Assembly: GCF_000715075.1 (NCBI RefSeq)
Contig: NC_134096.1
Coordinates: forward strand, 69,631,026-69,695,025
DNA length: 64,000 nucleotides
Reading direction: 5' to 3'
Origin: Nicotiana tabacum
Taxonomy: Eukaryota; Streptophyta; Magnoliopsida; Solanales; Solanaceae
In this document: positions 1 to 10,361 of the stretch, in pieces
How the letters are laid out: every line of letters begins with the position of its first letter
Position numbering within the stretch: the first letter of the stretch is position 1
Translations under genes and position numbers: made by a program
The notes under the pieces: generated by a model
Told to the model about the DNA's origin: nothing
The model's input: the letters and a program-made list of their open reading frames with translations, nothing else
Database searches by the model: none

Positions 1-238
1 TCCAATCTCAAGTGAGTCTCGTGAATTCACTCTATTATTAGTTCAAACGTTCAGCAAAAACTCCTCTCTCGATTAAGTCTTAACCTCACGAGATGAACCA
101 ATTTAAGCATTGTGAAGATATGCAAGAATGCGTAGTGGATCGGTCTTTAGGAAAACCTCTTTCGATTATTCTTCTAACTAGATTTAATCAATGATTCAAC
201 TAGCCTCTTTCGACTACTTAGAAGAATCTATGAACTCA
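1..238. repeat. Near-identical copy of 9278-9515
   Basis: Read base by base, this stretch matches 9278-9515 with one difference (T at 22 against C in the other copy). The match stops at a TCA shared with the integrase sequence that follows here (compare 6854-6856). At the other copy the flank simply continues. This looks like the joint of a tandem duplication whose unit would be about 9.28 kb (239-9515), with the end of an upstream unit visible at the window start. An assembly artefact is the main alternative. No gene lies in it. Confidence 0.85.
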
Positions 239-1214
239 GAGCGGTTAGCTAAAATTTACATTCGTGAGATTATACGCCTTTACAGTGTGCCCATGTCTAT
301 TATTTCAGATCGAGGTGTGCAGTTTGCCTCACAATTCTGGAGGGCTGTACAACATGAGTTAGGCATGCGGGTTGAGTTGAGTACAACATTTCATCCATAG
401 ACAGACGGACAGTCAGAGTGCACTATTCATATATTGAAAGATATGCTTCGCGCTTGTGTTATAAACTTTGGAGGTTCTTGGGACCAGTTCTTGACACTTC
501 CAGAGTTTGCTTGTAATAATAGCTACCGGTCGAGCATTCAGATGGCTCCATATGAGACATTATACGGAAGGCGATGCCGTTCGCCAGTTGGATGGTTTGA
601 ATCGAGAGAGGCTCGGTTGTTGGGTACTGATTTGGTACTGGATGCCTTGGATAAGGTCAAGGTTATTCAAGATCGACTTTGCACAGCTCAGTCTAGGCAA
701 AAAAGTTATGCCGACCGTAAAGTTCATGATATTGCATTCATGGTTGGAGAAAAAGTATGCTCCGGGTTTCACCTATGAAAGGTGTAATGAGGTTCGGAAA
801 GAAGGGCAAGTTGAGACCTAGGTATATAGGACCCTTCGAAATTCTTGAAAAGGTGGGCGAAGTAGCCTACAGGCTTGCATTACCACCTAGTTTATCAGCA
901 GTTCATTCGCTGTTCCATGTGTCTATTCTCCGAAAATATCATGGTGACCCGTCCCATGTGTTAGATTTTAGCTCAGTCCAATTGGACAAGGATTTGACTT
1001 ACAAAGAGAAGCTGGTAGATATTCTAGCCCGGCAGGTCCGATAGTTGAGGTCTAAGAGTTATCCTTCAGTTCGTGTATGGAGAGGTCAGCCGGTAGAAGC
1101 ATCAACCTGGGAGTCCGAGTCGGACATGCGGAGTAAATATCCACACCTTTTCACCAGCTCAGGTACTTTTTCTAATTCGGTTCGAGGACGAATGTTTGTT
1201 TTAGAGGTACAGAA
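236..1214 (+). pseudogene. Ty3/Gypsy integrase core and chromodomain remnant
   Basis: This is the 3' end of a chromovirus polyprotein that would insert element DNA into the host chromosome. The reading frame enters inside the integrase core. The second catalytic Asp lies in SIISDRG (codon about 308-310) and the catalytic Glu in QSECTIH (416-418). A stop at 398-400 precedes the TDGQSE motif, a frameshift falls near 760, and another stop is at 1042-1044. The C-terminal tether follows ([19 protein letters not shown], then [12 protein letters not shown]), then a chromodomain-like end with WRGQPVEASTWE. It is about 93% identical by eye to 6854-7825, so it is a different copy of the same family. 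The rest of its pol would lie left of the window. Confidence 0.85.
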
Positions 1215-3000
1215 TGTGATGATCCAAAATGTCAGCTTTAAATTTAATAATTAATTCTATGTTCTAAGACCTCAAAAAGCACTATTCATTATTCCGCGAC
1301 TTGCGTGCACAGTCCGTAAATTTTTCTAGAAAGTTTTTATGTGAAAAATTGATTAAAATATTAAATAGAACCTTAAAACTCAACTGAGTTGACTTTGGTC
1401 AATATTTTGAGCAAACGGACTCGGATCAGTATTTTGACAGTTCTGGTAGATCCGTATCATGATTTGGGACTTGGATGTATGCCTGAAATTTAATTTGGAG
1501 GTCCCTATCTTGAATTATTGCCAGATGGCGAAAATTAGAAGCCTAAAGGCTTAAAGATTTCAAAGTTTGACTAAAATTGACTTTTATTTATATCGGGATC
1601 GAATTCGAGTTCTGGAAATTTTCATAAGTCTGTTATGTCATTTATGACTTGCCTGTCGAATTTGGTGAGAAACATATTTGATTTGACATGATTCAGACGT
1701 TCGGTTGTGAAAATAGAAGTTTTAAAGTTTTCTTGAAAATTTTGTTTGATTTGGTGTCCGATTCGTAGTTCTAGGCATTATTTTGGTGTTTTGTTCGCGC
1801 GAGCGAGTTTGTATGAGGTTTTTGGACTTGTGTGCATGTCAGGTTTGGAGCCCCGAGGATTCGGGTGAGTTTCGGATGGCCTACGGGCCGTTTGAACTTT
1901 AAAAATAATCTGGTTTTTAGCTCCAGTTGTCATCTGGTGCATTGTGCTTCGCGTTCGCGAAGATAGGCACGCGATCGCGGAAGGTTAGCTTTTAGTGCAC
2001 TGCGAATGTGAGGGCTAAGCCGCGCTCGCGTAGAAGGAATGAAGGCAGAAGACGGTCACGCCATTTGTGCTACGCGATCGCACAAGTCAGTACGCGATCG
2101 CGTAAGGCTGATAAAATGTTCTCCGCGATCACATGACTATTTACACGATCGCATAGAGTTAATAATGTGGGCAGCCAAAATATGCTTCGCGATAGCAAAG
2201 ATTTATCCGCGATCGCGAAGAGTAGAATGGACCTAGGCAGAAATTGTTCTATGTTATCGCGAATGAATTCTCGCGATCATGATGAGTAAAAATCTAGGCA
2301 ATAGAACTTAAGTTCTAGAAATGGGATTTCGTCTCATTTTCCACCATTTCGATTTTGAGCTCGGGTAAGAAGCTTTTTGGGCGATTTTCATAGGACAATA
2401 TTGGGCTAAGTATTCCTTATCCTATATTGATTATATTTCATAATTCCATACTCATTTACATCATGAATCCGTGAATTTATGGAAGAAAAATCAGATTTTC
2501 ATAAAATCTTCCAAAAATGTAAAATGAAGATTTGAAAGCCAATCCGATGTCGTAATTCGATAGTTTTTGTATGGTTGAACTCGTATCGGAACGGGTGTTC
2601 AGATTTCGTGCATTTTTCCGGGATTCGAGGCGTGGGTCTGATTGTCGATTTTTAAAATGAATTTCGGATTTTAATCCGAAAAATTAGTAAATTCATATGG
2701 AATTAATTTCTATGATTTGTATTCAGTATGTTGAATTGTTTATGACTAGATTTGATGATTTCAGACACAAATTCGCGAGGCAAAGGTTTATTGGATTCTT
2801 GAATTTGGATGCAAAGCGATGTAAGTGTCGTGGTTAACCTTGACTTGAGGGAGTAGGACTTATTTGTCTATTTGCTACGTGATTTAATGTGCGGATACAA
2901 CGTATATGTGAGGTGACGAGTACTTATGCGTTGTGGTTGAGTCAAATCATGCGGGTGGAATTTGTTTATTGTGAATAATTTCCAATTTAATTAAGATATT
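1215..3000 (+). repeat. 5' LTR, 3'-truncated
   Basis: It starts TGTGATGATCC after a degenerate purine tract at the end of the upstream copy's coding region. The first 360 bp align with the 3' LTR at 7826. The LTR should end in GTGACA followed by a primer-binding site, but neither is found before gag at 3020, so the right boundary is approximate. A deletion here must have removed the LTR end, primer site and gag start. The middle (1946-2275) holds a block of CGCGATCGCG inverted repeats. The part near 2890-2940 contains a GAGGTGACGAGTAC segment shared with the other Gypsy LTRs in the window. Confidence 0.75.
1946..2275 (+). repeat. Cluster of CGCGATCGCG-type inverted repeats in LTR
   Basis: Short palindromes are scattered every 15-40 bp: CGCGTTCGCGAA, ACGCGATCGCG, CGCGATCGCACA and decayed forms such as CGCGATCACAT. 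The block begins about 730 bp from the LTR start and ends just before CTAGGCAGAA and CTAGGCAATAG. The same position in the other LTRs of the window holds the same kind of block built from different motifs. The short ORF at 2039-2236 is a by-product of this composition. Confidence 0.85.
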
Positions 3001-3019
3001 CCTTCTTAAGTTTATTATT

Positions 3020-4190
3020 GTGTATTTGATCACTATTCCAGTTCAGACTGTACCAGTTGGACCAGTTCAGGTCCCAGAAGGATTCATAGCTACTCCAGTG
3101 CTTCAGGAAGTTCTAGTCCGTTTGGTAAGTCTCATGGACGGAGTGGCCCAGAATGGTACATTTCTAGTGGAACCAGCCGTCTCACAGGCTGGGGGAGGAG
3201 CACAAACTCCCATTACTCTCGCTCCGGAGCAGATGGCTCCCGAGAATCAGGCTCCAGCAGCCCCGCCAGTTGGGGTAGTTCAGCCAGTTGTTGCGGCACA
3301 TGCCGGTGATAGGCCTGCCATATCTTCTAAGGCCTTATTGAAACTGGATAAGTTTACTAAGCTCTTTCCAGTTCACTTTAGTGGTACACCTTCTGAGGAC
3401 CCACATGACTATCTTGATCGTTGCCATGAGGTACTGCGGAACATGGGTATAGTTGAGACCAATGGGGTCAATTTTGCTGTATTTCAGATGACGGGTTCCG
3501 CCAAGAGGTGGAGGAGAGATTATACATTGACCAAACCAGTTGGATCGCCTGCATTGACCTGGGAGAAGTTTTCACGGTAATTTCTAGAGAAATTCCTCCC
3601 TATCACATTGAGAGAGGACTACCGCAGGCAATTTGAGCATCTACAGCAGGGCAGTATGATTGTTACTCAGTATGAGTCCCGTTTTGTGGATCTAGCATGT
3701 CATGCTCTCCTTTTACTTCCTACCGAGGGAGAGAGAGTGAGGAGATTTATTGAGGGACTTACTCACCCTATTAGGCTTCAGATGGCCAAGGAGACCGGAA
3801 GTCAGATTTCTTTTCAGGAGGCTGCTAATGTTGCTAGAAGGATCGAGATGGTTCTTGCACTAGAGAGAGGGCAGGGGTCTGATAAGAGGCCTTGTCAGTT
3901 AGGTGGGTTCAGTGGTGCCTCGTCTAGAGGCAGGGGTAATTTTGGTAGGGGTTATCCTCCTATGCCATTTCATTTAGCACTTTAGGCATCCTACAGTGCA
4001 CCACCAGCTCCTATCAGTGCACCTCCGATCTAGAGTTTTCAGGGTGATTACTCAGGTCGATAGGGATAATTTCAGGGTTAACAGTCATAGCAACCGAGGT
4101 CGTGTTATACTTGTGGTGATGCGAGGCACATTGATAGATTTTACCCCAGGTCTCAGGGCATCATGCAGCAGTAGGTCTCTCGTGCTATGA
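3020..4190 (+). pseudogene. Gypsy gag (capsid and zinc knuckle), broken
   Basis: Gag proteins form the virus-like particle and package element RNA. One frame runs from about 3020: a Pro/Gln-rich N-terminus, then the retrotransposon gag domain (LDKFTKLFPVHFSGTPSEDP, YLDRCHEVL, MTGSAKRW, then YRRQFEHLQQGSM and YESRFVDLACHA). Stops occur at 3578-3580 and 3983-3985 and further on. A CCHC zinc knuckle is visible in the same frame at about 4103-4144 (CYTCGDARHIDRFY), but the last Cys is Tyr. An Arg/Gly-rich tail follows at 4220-4330 in another frame. The Met at 3020 is probably not the native start, because the preceding LTR end and leader are deleted. Confidence 0.85.
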
Positions 4191-4428
4191 TTCCAGCACC
4201 GGTTGCTTCACCGCCTGCTCAGCCAGCTAGAGGTAGGGGTCAGGTAACTAGAGGTGGAGGTCAGACCATCAGAGGTGGAGGTCAGGCCGTTAGAGGTAGA
4301 GGTCAGCCAGTTAGAGGTCGTCCTAGGGACGCAGTTAGAGTAGTAGGGCCCAGCCCCAATTTTATGCTTTTCCAGCTAGGCCTAAGGTCGAGTCATCTAT
4401 CACAGGTATTATTCCAGTTTTCCATAGA

Positions 4429-6190
4429 GATGCTTCAGTTCTATTTGATTCAGGATCTGCTTATTCCTATATGTCCTCCCATTTTACTTCATATTTGGTT
4501 GTGCCTCGTGATTCTCTGAGTGCTTCTGTGTGTGTATCTACACTGGTGGGAGACTCTAGTGTAGTAGTCTATCGTTCGTGTGTGGTTACTATTGGTAGTC
4601 TTGAGACTAGTGTGGATCTTCTACTTCTTGATATGGTAGATTTTGATGTCATCTTGGGTATGGATTGGTTGTCACCTTATCATACTATATTGGATTGTCA
4701 TTCCAAGATAGTGGTCCTAGCCATGCCGGGGTTACCTCGGTTAGAGTGGAAAGGAACTCCTGGTCATTCTATCAGCAAGGTTATCTCTTATGTGAAAGTT
4801 CAGCGTATGATCGAGAAGGGGTTTCTAGATTATTTGGCTTATATTTTTTATCCCAATGCAGATGTTCCTTCTATGGATTCAGTCCCTGTTGTCCGTGAGT
4901 TTCCAAATATATTTCCTGTAGATTTGCCGGGGATGCCACCCGATAGAGATATTGATTTCGCTTCGGGCACGCAACCCATTTCTATCCCACCATACCGTAT
5001 GGCCCCGCCGGAGTTGAAAGAGTTGAAGGATCAATTACAAGACTTGCTTGATCAGGGATTCATTAGACCTAGTGTCTCGCCCTGGGGTGCACCAGTATTA
5101 TTTGTAAAGAAGAAAGATGGTTCAATATGAATGTGTATAGATTATCGGTAGTTGAACAAGGCTACTATCAAGAACAAGTATCCACTATCAAGGATTGATG
5201 ATTTATTCGATCAGCTTCAGGGTGCCAAGGTGTTTTTAAAGATCGACTTGAGGTATGGTTACCATCAGTTGAAGATTAGAGGATCTGATGTCCCTAAGAT
5301 AGCTTTTCGGACTCGGTATGGGCATTACGAATTCCTAGTGATGTCATTTGGGCTAACAAATACCCCAGCAGCATTTATGAATTTGATGACTCGGGTGTTC
5401 AAACCCTATTTGGATTCTTTTGTGGTTGTGTTCATTGATGATATCTTGATTTACTCCAGCAGTCGAGAGGAGCATGGGCAGCATCTTCGGAGTGTACTCT
5501 AGACATTTCAAAATAATCAGTTATATGCCAAATTTTCAAAATGTGAATTTTGGTTAGACTCAGTTTCGTTTTTAGGGCATGTTATATCGGCAGAAGGCAT
5601 AAAGGTGGATCCAAAGAAGATTGAGGCTGTTCAGAATTGGCCTAGACCTACTTCAGTTATAGAGATCCGGAGTTTACTAGGTTTGGCAGGTTATTATCAT
5701 CGGTTCGTGGAAGGGTTTTCATCTATAGCAAGCCTATTGACCAGACTGACCTAGAAAGGTGCCCCATTCAGATGGTCAGATGAGTGTGAGTTGAGCTTTC
5801 AGAAGCTCAAGACTGCTCTGACTACGGCGCCAGTATTGGTATTACCCACAGGTTCAGGATCTTATACGGTATATTGTGATACATCTCACGTTGGGCTTGG
5901 TGCAGTATTAATGCAAGATGGCAGGGTGATTGCATATGTGTCACGACAATTGAAAGTTCACGAGAAGAATTATCATGTTCATGACTTAGAATTGGCATCC
6001 ATTGTTCATGCGCTGAAGATTTGGAGGCATTACCTTTACCGTGTCTCATGTGAGGTATTTACTGATCATCGTAGCCTTCAGTATTTGTTCAAACAAAAAG
6101 ATCTTAATTTGAGGCACAAAAGATGGTTGGAGTTGTTGAAAGAATATGATATCACCATTTTGTATCATCCAGAAAGGCCAATGTAGAGGC
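4429..6190 (+). pseudogene. Gypsy pol: protease, reverse transcriptase, RNase H (broken)
   Basis: The protease has its catalytic Asp in LFDSGSAYSYM (GAT at 4447; DSG in place of the commoner DTG), followed by DFDVILGMDWL. The reverse transcriptase starts near 4980 (YRMAPPELKELKDQL) and carries [25 protein letters not shown] and the catalytic FIDD box at 5431-5442. RNase H follows ([15 protein letters not shown], then [11 protein letters not shown]). All of this is one frame, interrupted only by stops: TGA 5128-5130, TAG 5149-5151, TAG 5500-5502 and a TAG near 5752. A frameshift falls near 6170. Most stops are CAG-to-TAG or CGA/AGA-to-TGA-like changes. It would copy element RNA into DNA if intact. 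Confidence 0.9.
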
Positions 6191-7790
6191 CGATGCTTTG
6201 AGTTGAAAGGCTGTGAGTATGGGCAGTCTTGCGTATATTCCGGTTGGTGAGAGGCCAATAACTGCAGATGTTCAGACTTTGGCTAATCAATTCGTGAGGT
6301 TAGATGTTTCAGAACCCAGTCGGGTTCTAGCTTGCATAGTCCCTCGGTCTTCTTTATATGAGCGCATCAGAGAATGATAATATGATGATCCTCATTTACT
6401 TGTCCTTATAGACACGGTGCGGCAGGGTGATGCCAAACAGGTTGCTATGGGGGAATATGGAGTTCTGCGAATGCAGGGTCGTATTTGTGTGCCTAATGTT
6501 GACGGGCTTCGTGAATTAATTCTTGAAGAGACACACAGTTCCAGGTATTCAATTCATCCAGTGCCGCCAAAATGTATCGAGATTTACGGTAACGTTAATG
6601 GTGGAGGAGAATGAAGAAGGATATAGTTGCACATGTAGCTCAATATCTAAATTATCAGCAAGTCAAGTACGAGCATCAGAGACCTGGTGGTTTGCTTTAG
6701 AAGTTAGAAATTCCTGAGTGGAAGTGGGAGCGTATCACTATGGATTTTGTTGTTGGACTTCCACAGACTCAGAGAAAATTTGACGTAGTTTGGATCATTA
6801 TGGATAGGTTGACCAAGTCAGCACATTTCATTCCAGTGGCAGTTACCTATTCTTCAGAGCGGTTAGCTGAAATTTACATTCGTGAGATTGTACGCCTTCA
6901 CGGTGTGCCCGTGTCTATTATTTTAGACCAACGTACACAGTTTGCCTCACACTTCTGGAGGGCTGTACAATGTGAGTTAGGCACGCGGGTTGAGTTGAGT
7001 ACAACATTTCATCCACGGACAGTCAGAGCGCACTATTCATATATTGGAAGATATGCTTCGCGCTTGTGTTATAGACTTTGGAGGTTCTTGGGACCAGTTC
7101 TTGACACTTGCATAGTTTGTTTATAATAATAGCTACCAGTCGAGCATTCAGATGGCTCCATATGAGGCATTATATAGAAGGCGATGACGTTTGCCAGTTG
7201 GATGGTTTGAATCGAGAGAGGCTCGGTTGTTGGGTACCGATTTGGTACAGGATGCCTTGGATAAGGTCAAGGTTATTCAGGATTGACTTTGCACAGCTCA
7301 GTCTAGGCAAAAGAGTTATGCCAACCGTAAAGTTCATGATATTGCATTCATGGTTGAAGAAAGAGTATTGCTCTGGGTTTCTCCTATGAAAGGTGTAATG
7401 AGGTTCGGAAAGAACGAAAAGTTAAGCCCTAGGTATATAGGACGCTTCGAAATTCTTGAAAGGGTGGGCGAAATAGCCAACAGGCTTGCATTACCACCTA
7501 GTTTATCAGCGGTTCATCCGGTGTTCCATGTGTCTATGCTCCGTAAATATCATGGTGACCCGTCCTATGTGTTAGATTTCAGCTCAGTCCAATTGGACAA
7601 GGATTTGACTTACGAAGAGGAGCTGGTAGATATTCTAGCCCGGTAAGTCCGATAGTTGAGGTCTAAGAGTTATCCTTCAGTTCGGGTACAATGGAGAGGT
7701 CATCCATTAGAAGCATCAACCTGGGAGTCCGAGTCGGACATGCGGAGTTAATATCCACACCTTTTCACCAGCTCGGGTACTTTTTCTAAT
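6191..7790 (+). pseudogene. Gypsy integrase and chromodomain (broken)
   Basis: The N-terminal zinc-binding part is recognisable (IDTVRQGDAKQVAMGEYGVL, then EETHSSRYSIHP), but the paired Cys positions read Tyr (QYLNYQQ, near 6640-6660). The catalytic core begins WKWERITMDFVVGLP (first Asp near 6740). The second Asp region reads SIILDQRTQF where SDRGTQF is usual. An 8-bp loss near 7015, relative to the copy at 390-410, breaks the frame just before the catalytic Glu. The tether ([31 protein letters not shown]) and chromodomain (WRGHPLEASTWE) follow in other frames up to about 7770. It is inactive, although the domain order is complete. Confidence 0.88.
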
Positions 7791-7825
7791 TCGGTTCGAG
7801 GAACGTTTGTTTTAGAAGTGCAGAA

Positions 7826-8447
7826 TGTGATGACCCTAAATGTCATATTTAAATTTAATAATTAATTATGTGTTCTAAGACCTCGAAAAGTACTATTCAT
7901 CATTTTTCGACTGGCGTGCACAGTCTGTAAATTTTTTCGAAAAGTTTTTATGTGAAAAATTAATTAAAATATGAAATAGAGCCTTAAAACTCAACTGAGT
8001 TGACTTTGGTCAACACTTTGAGCAAACAGACTCGGATCAGTGCTTTGACAGTCCTGGTAGGTCTGTATCATGATTTGGGACTTGGGCGTATGCCTGTAAT
8101 TTAATTTGGAGGTCCCTAGCTTGAATTATCGCGAGTTGGCAAAAACTAGAAGCCTAAAGGCTTAAAGATTTCAAAGTTTGACTAAAATTGACTTTTATTG
8201 ATAGCTTGAATTTTATTCAGACCTTTAATTGTATTATTCTAGTAGCTCGTGCACTTGTGACACCAGATTCGGGGATGTATTTTGATAATTCGGTATTTAT
8301 GGTCTTCCGTACTTTATTTCAGTAATTGAATTCTATATAATTTATTTTGCTTAAAAATGGTTAAGATTATTTTAACGTTGGCTTGCCTAGCAAATGAAAT
8401 ATTAGGCGTCATTACGGTCCTGAAGGTGGGAATTTCGGTTCGTGACA
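7826..8447 (+). repeat. 3' LTR with large internal deletion
   Basis: It starts TGTGATGACCC and ends TTCGTGACA. The first 380 bp align with the 5' LTR from 1215. After about 8205 the sequence jumps to the terminal part of the LTR (including GGCGTCATTACGGTCC), so roughly 1.5 kb or more, including the inverted-repeat block, is missing. It is followed directly by the transposon-protein remnant. The purine tract expected upstream is degenerate (TTTAGAAGTGCAGAA, 7811-7825). Confidence 0.75.
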
Positions 8448-8539
8448 AAAGTACCACAACCATAAAAACAGAAAGCCAAAAAAGGGACACTGGGGTTAAA
8501 ACAAACATCGTTAAACTAGACAATGACAAGGGAACTGCT

Positions 8540-8998
8540 TAAGGGGCACTAGAAGAGGGAGGGAAGGATGAAGAGGCAAGGTCTTTGAGAAGAATATCCA
8601 CTCGAGCATTTGTAGACCGCTGCTCGTTTATTAGCTTCTCTTTTAGGTCGTCAGCCTGTTTCCGCAGGTCTGTATTTTCAGCAGTCCCTCAAGAATGGCA
8701 TTCCTAGCCTCCAGCCTCCTTATTTCCTCGTTAGCATCAGTCTGAGCATCAATTAACTGAGAAATAGTAGAATTGTTGCCAATACCCCCTTCTTGTCTAT
8801 ACACTCGCATTCCTCCAAGGTTGTCATTGAGAAAGTTTGCTTTCGAGTTCCCACTACTGCTCTTCCCAAAGAGACTTTGAAGAATTCAAACACTCTAGTG
8901 AGCAAGAACCCATAAGTCAAACCATGGTTCCCGTCCTTAAAGTCTGCCACCTTTTTCACATGTTCAATCAAAATATGAGGAGCGCAAGACACACACTT
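8540..8998 (-). pseudogene. C-terminal part of 'putative plant transposon protein' ORF
   Basis: Read on the minus strand, this gives PHILIEHVKKVADFKDGNHG, LTYGFLLTRVFEFFKVSLG, GTRKQTFSMTTLEECECI, then a coiled-coil-like QLIDAQTDANEEIRRLEARN. These are features of the plant-specific family annotated as putative plant transposon protein (Transposase_32), whose biochemical role is unknown. It is the downstream half of the ORF that begins at 12026. The halves are separated by the insertion at 8999-10361 and broken by stops. The coiled-coil end is followed by the Gypsy LTR at 8447. Confidence 0.65.
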
Positions 8999-10361
8999 AA
9001 ATTGTGCTCACTAGTCAAAGATAGTATATTATAATATCGAGTCCACAGGGATTAGATTTAAATAGTATTCTCATAATTTCTAGCTTGACTGCTATCCAGG
9101 AGGATCAACAGTTGAGATTTATATGACTACGAATTGAAATTAACTAAGAATCTAAGGCTATTGACTAGTGACTATCGAGACAAAGAATGAGCAACTAAGG
9201 TTATTAGTGGGAGAAGATAGGTTTTGAAAAGATAGGTGCAAAATAATTGTACGGGATCTAATTCTAGATAATTCACTTCCAATCTCAAGTGAGTCTCGCG
9301 AATTCACTCTATTATTAGTTCAAACGTTCAGCAAAAACTCCTCTCTCGATTAAGTCTTAACCTCACGAGATGAACCAATTTAAGCATTGTGAAGATATGC
9401 AAGAATGCGTAGTGGATCGGTCTTTAGGAAAACCTCTTTCGATTATTCTTCTAACTAGATTTAATCAATGATTCAACTAGCCTCTTTCGACTACTTAGAA
9501 GAATCTATGAACTCAACCAACAATATAATGCAAGGATATCACAAGTTATGCCTCTTTCGATTACAAGAACAAGTGAATATAGATACAATAATTAAATCTT
9601 CCTAAAATGATTCAAATACATAAAAATAGAGTTATAATCAACAAACAATCATCAATACACCAAATCCATCCAAATCCAAAAGCATCTACTCCGTAGACAT
9701 GGAAAAGTTCTTCACAAATGTAACTAAAGTATAGGAAAATATAAATTCAATCCAAACCCGGATCTTGAGTGAGGAAGGAATGATGAAATCCTTGTACTTG
9801 GGTTCTTTCAACTCCTCCTTAGCCTCCTTAGGTCGAAAATGAGTCAAATGTCCTGAAAATGGTATTTTTCCATGTATTTAAGCCATCCACCAATAATCCC
9901 CGGAACAAATTATGCTTTTTTAGCGGAATTGGGAAGTCACTCTAACATTTTTGGCTATCGTGCCGTATGCCGCACTGCCCCATGCCGCGCGCATGTAGAA
10001 AATTCCAGAACGTGCCCAAATATGATTTATGGCCACTTTTTGCACTAGTGCCCCATGGGGCATACCGAGAGGCGGTAGTGCAAATTGTGGTCAGAAATGA
10101 GTTTTTCAAATTTTGACATCCAGACTTGGTTTTCGACCCCCAAACGTGATACCGGCGTAAATGCTTAGGCTTCTGCTCAGACTTCAAAGCTCCAAATAGC
10201 TCGAATTAGCTCCAAAATATCTACATAACTCGAAATCACTCCTACAAGGTATAAAACACACAATAAGTGTAAAAACACTACCAATTAAAGCTCAACACAA
10301 GTAAAGTGCAGTGAATTAGAGTGTAATAAGCAACTAAAATACGGGATTATAGCCTACCATC
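8999..10361 (-). mobile_element. Unclassified insertion in the transposon-protein ORF (solo-LTR-like)
   Basis: About 1.36 kb of non-coding DNA separates two halves of one protein-family match. In minus orientation it starts near TGGTAGGCTATAATCCCG and ends near the segment carrying TATCGAGTCCACAGGG (9037-9052). I see no clear TG/CA ends or target duplication. The protein halves overlap slightly at the joint, so a simple single insertion is not proven. The segment 9278-9515 recurs at the window start. A GC-rich part at 9950-10080 contains the 14-bp perfect palindrome TGCCCCATGGGGCA (10049-10062). The minus-strand 81-codon ORF inside looks fortuitous. Confidence 0.5.

Larger units (their letters stand above)
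1215..8447 (+). mobile_element. Ty3/Gypsy chromovirus (Tekay/Del-like), defective
   Basis: The order is 5' LTR, gag, protease, reverse transcriptase, RNase H, integrase, chromodomain, 3' LTR, all on the plus strand. LTR ends are TGTGATGA at 1215 and 7826, and CGTGACA at 8447. The domain order and the C-terminal chromodomain place it among chromoviruses. It cannot move by itself. The 5' LTR lacks its end and the primer-binding site, the 3' LTR has lost most of its middle, and gag-pol carries many stops. Its left neighbour is another element of the same family, not unique flank, so no target duplication can be read. Confidence 0.88.
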
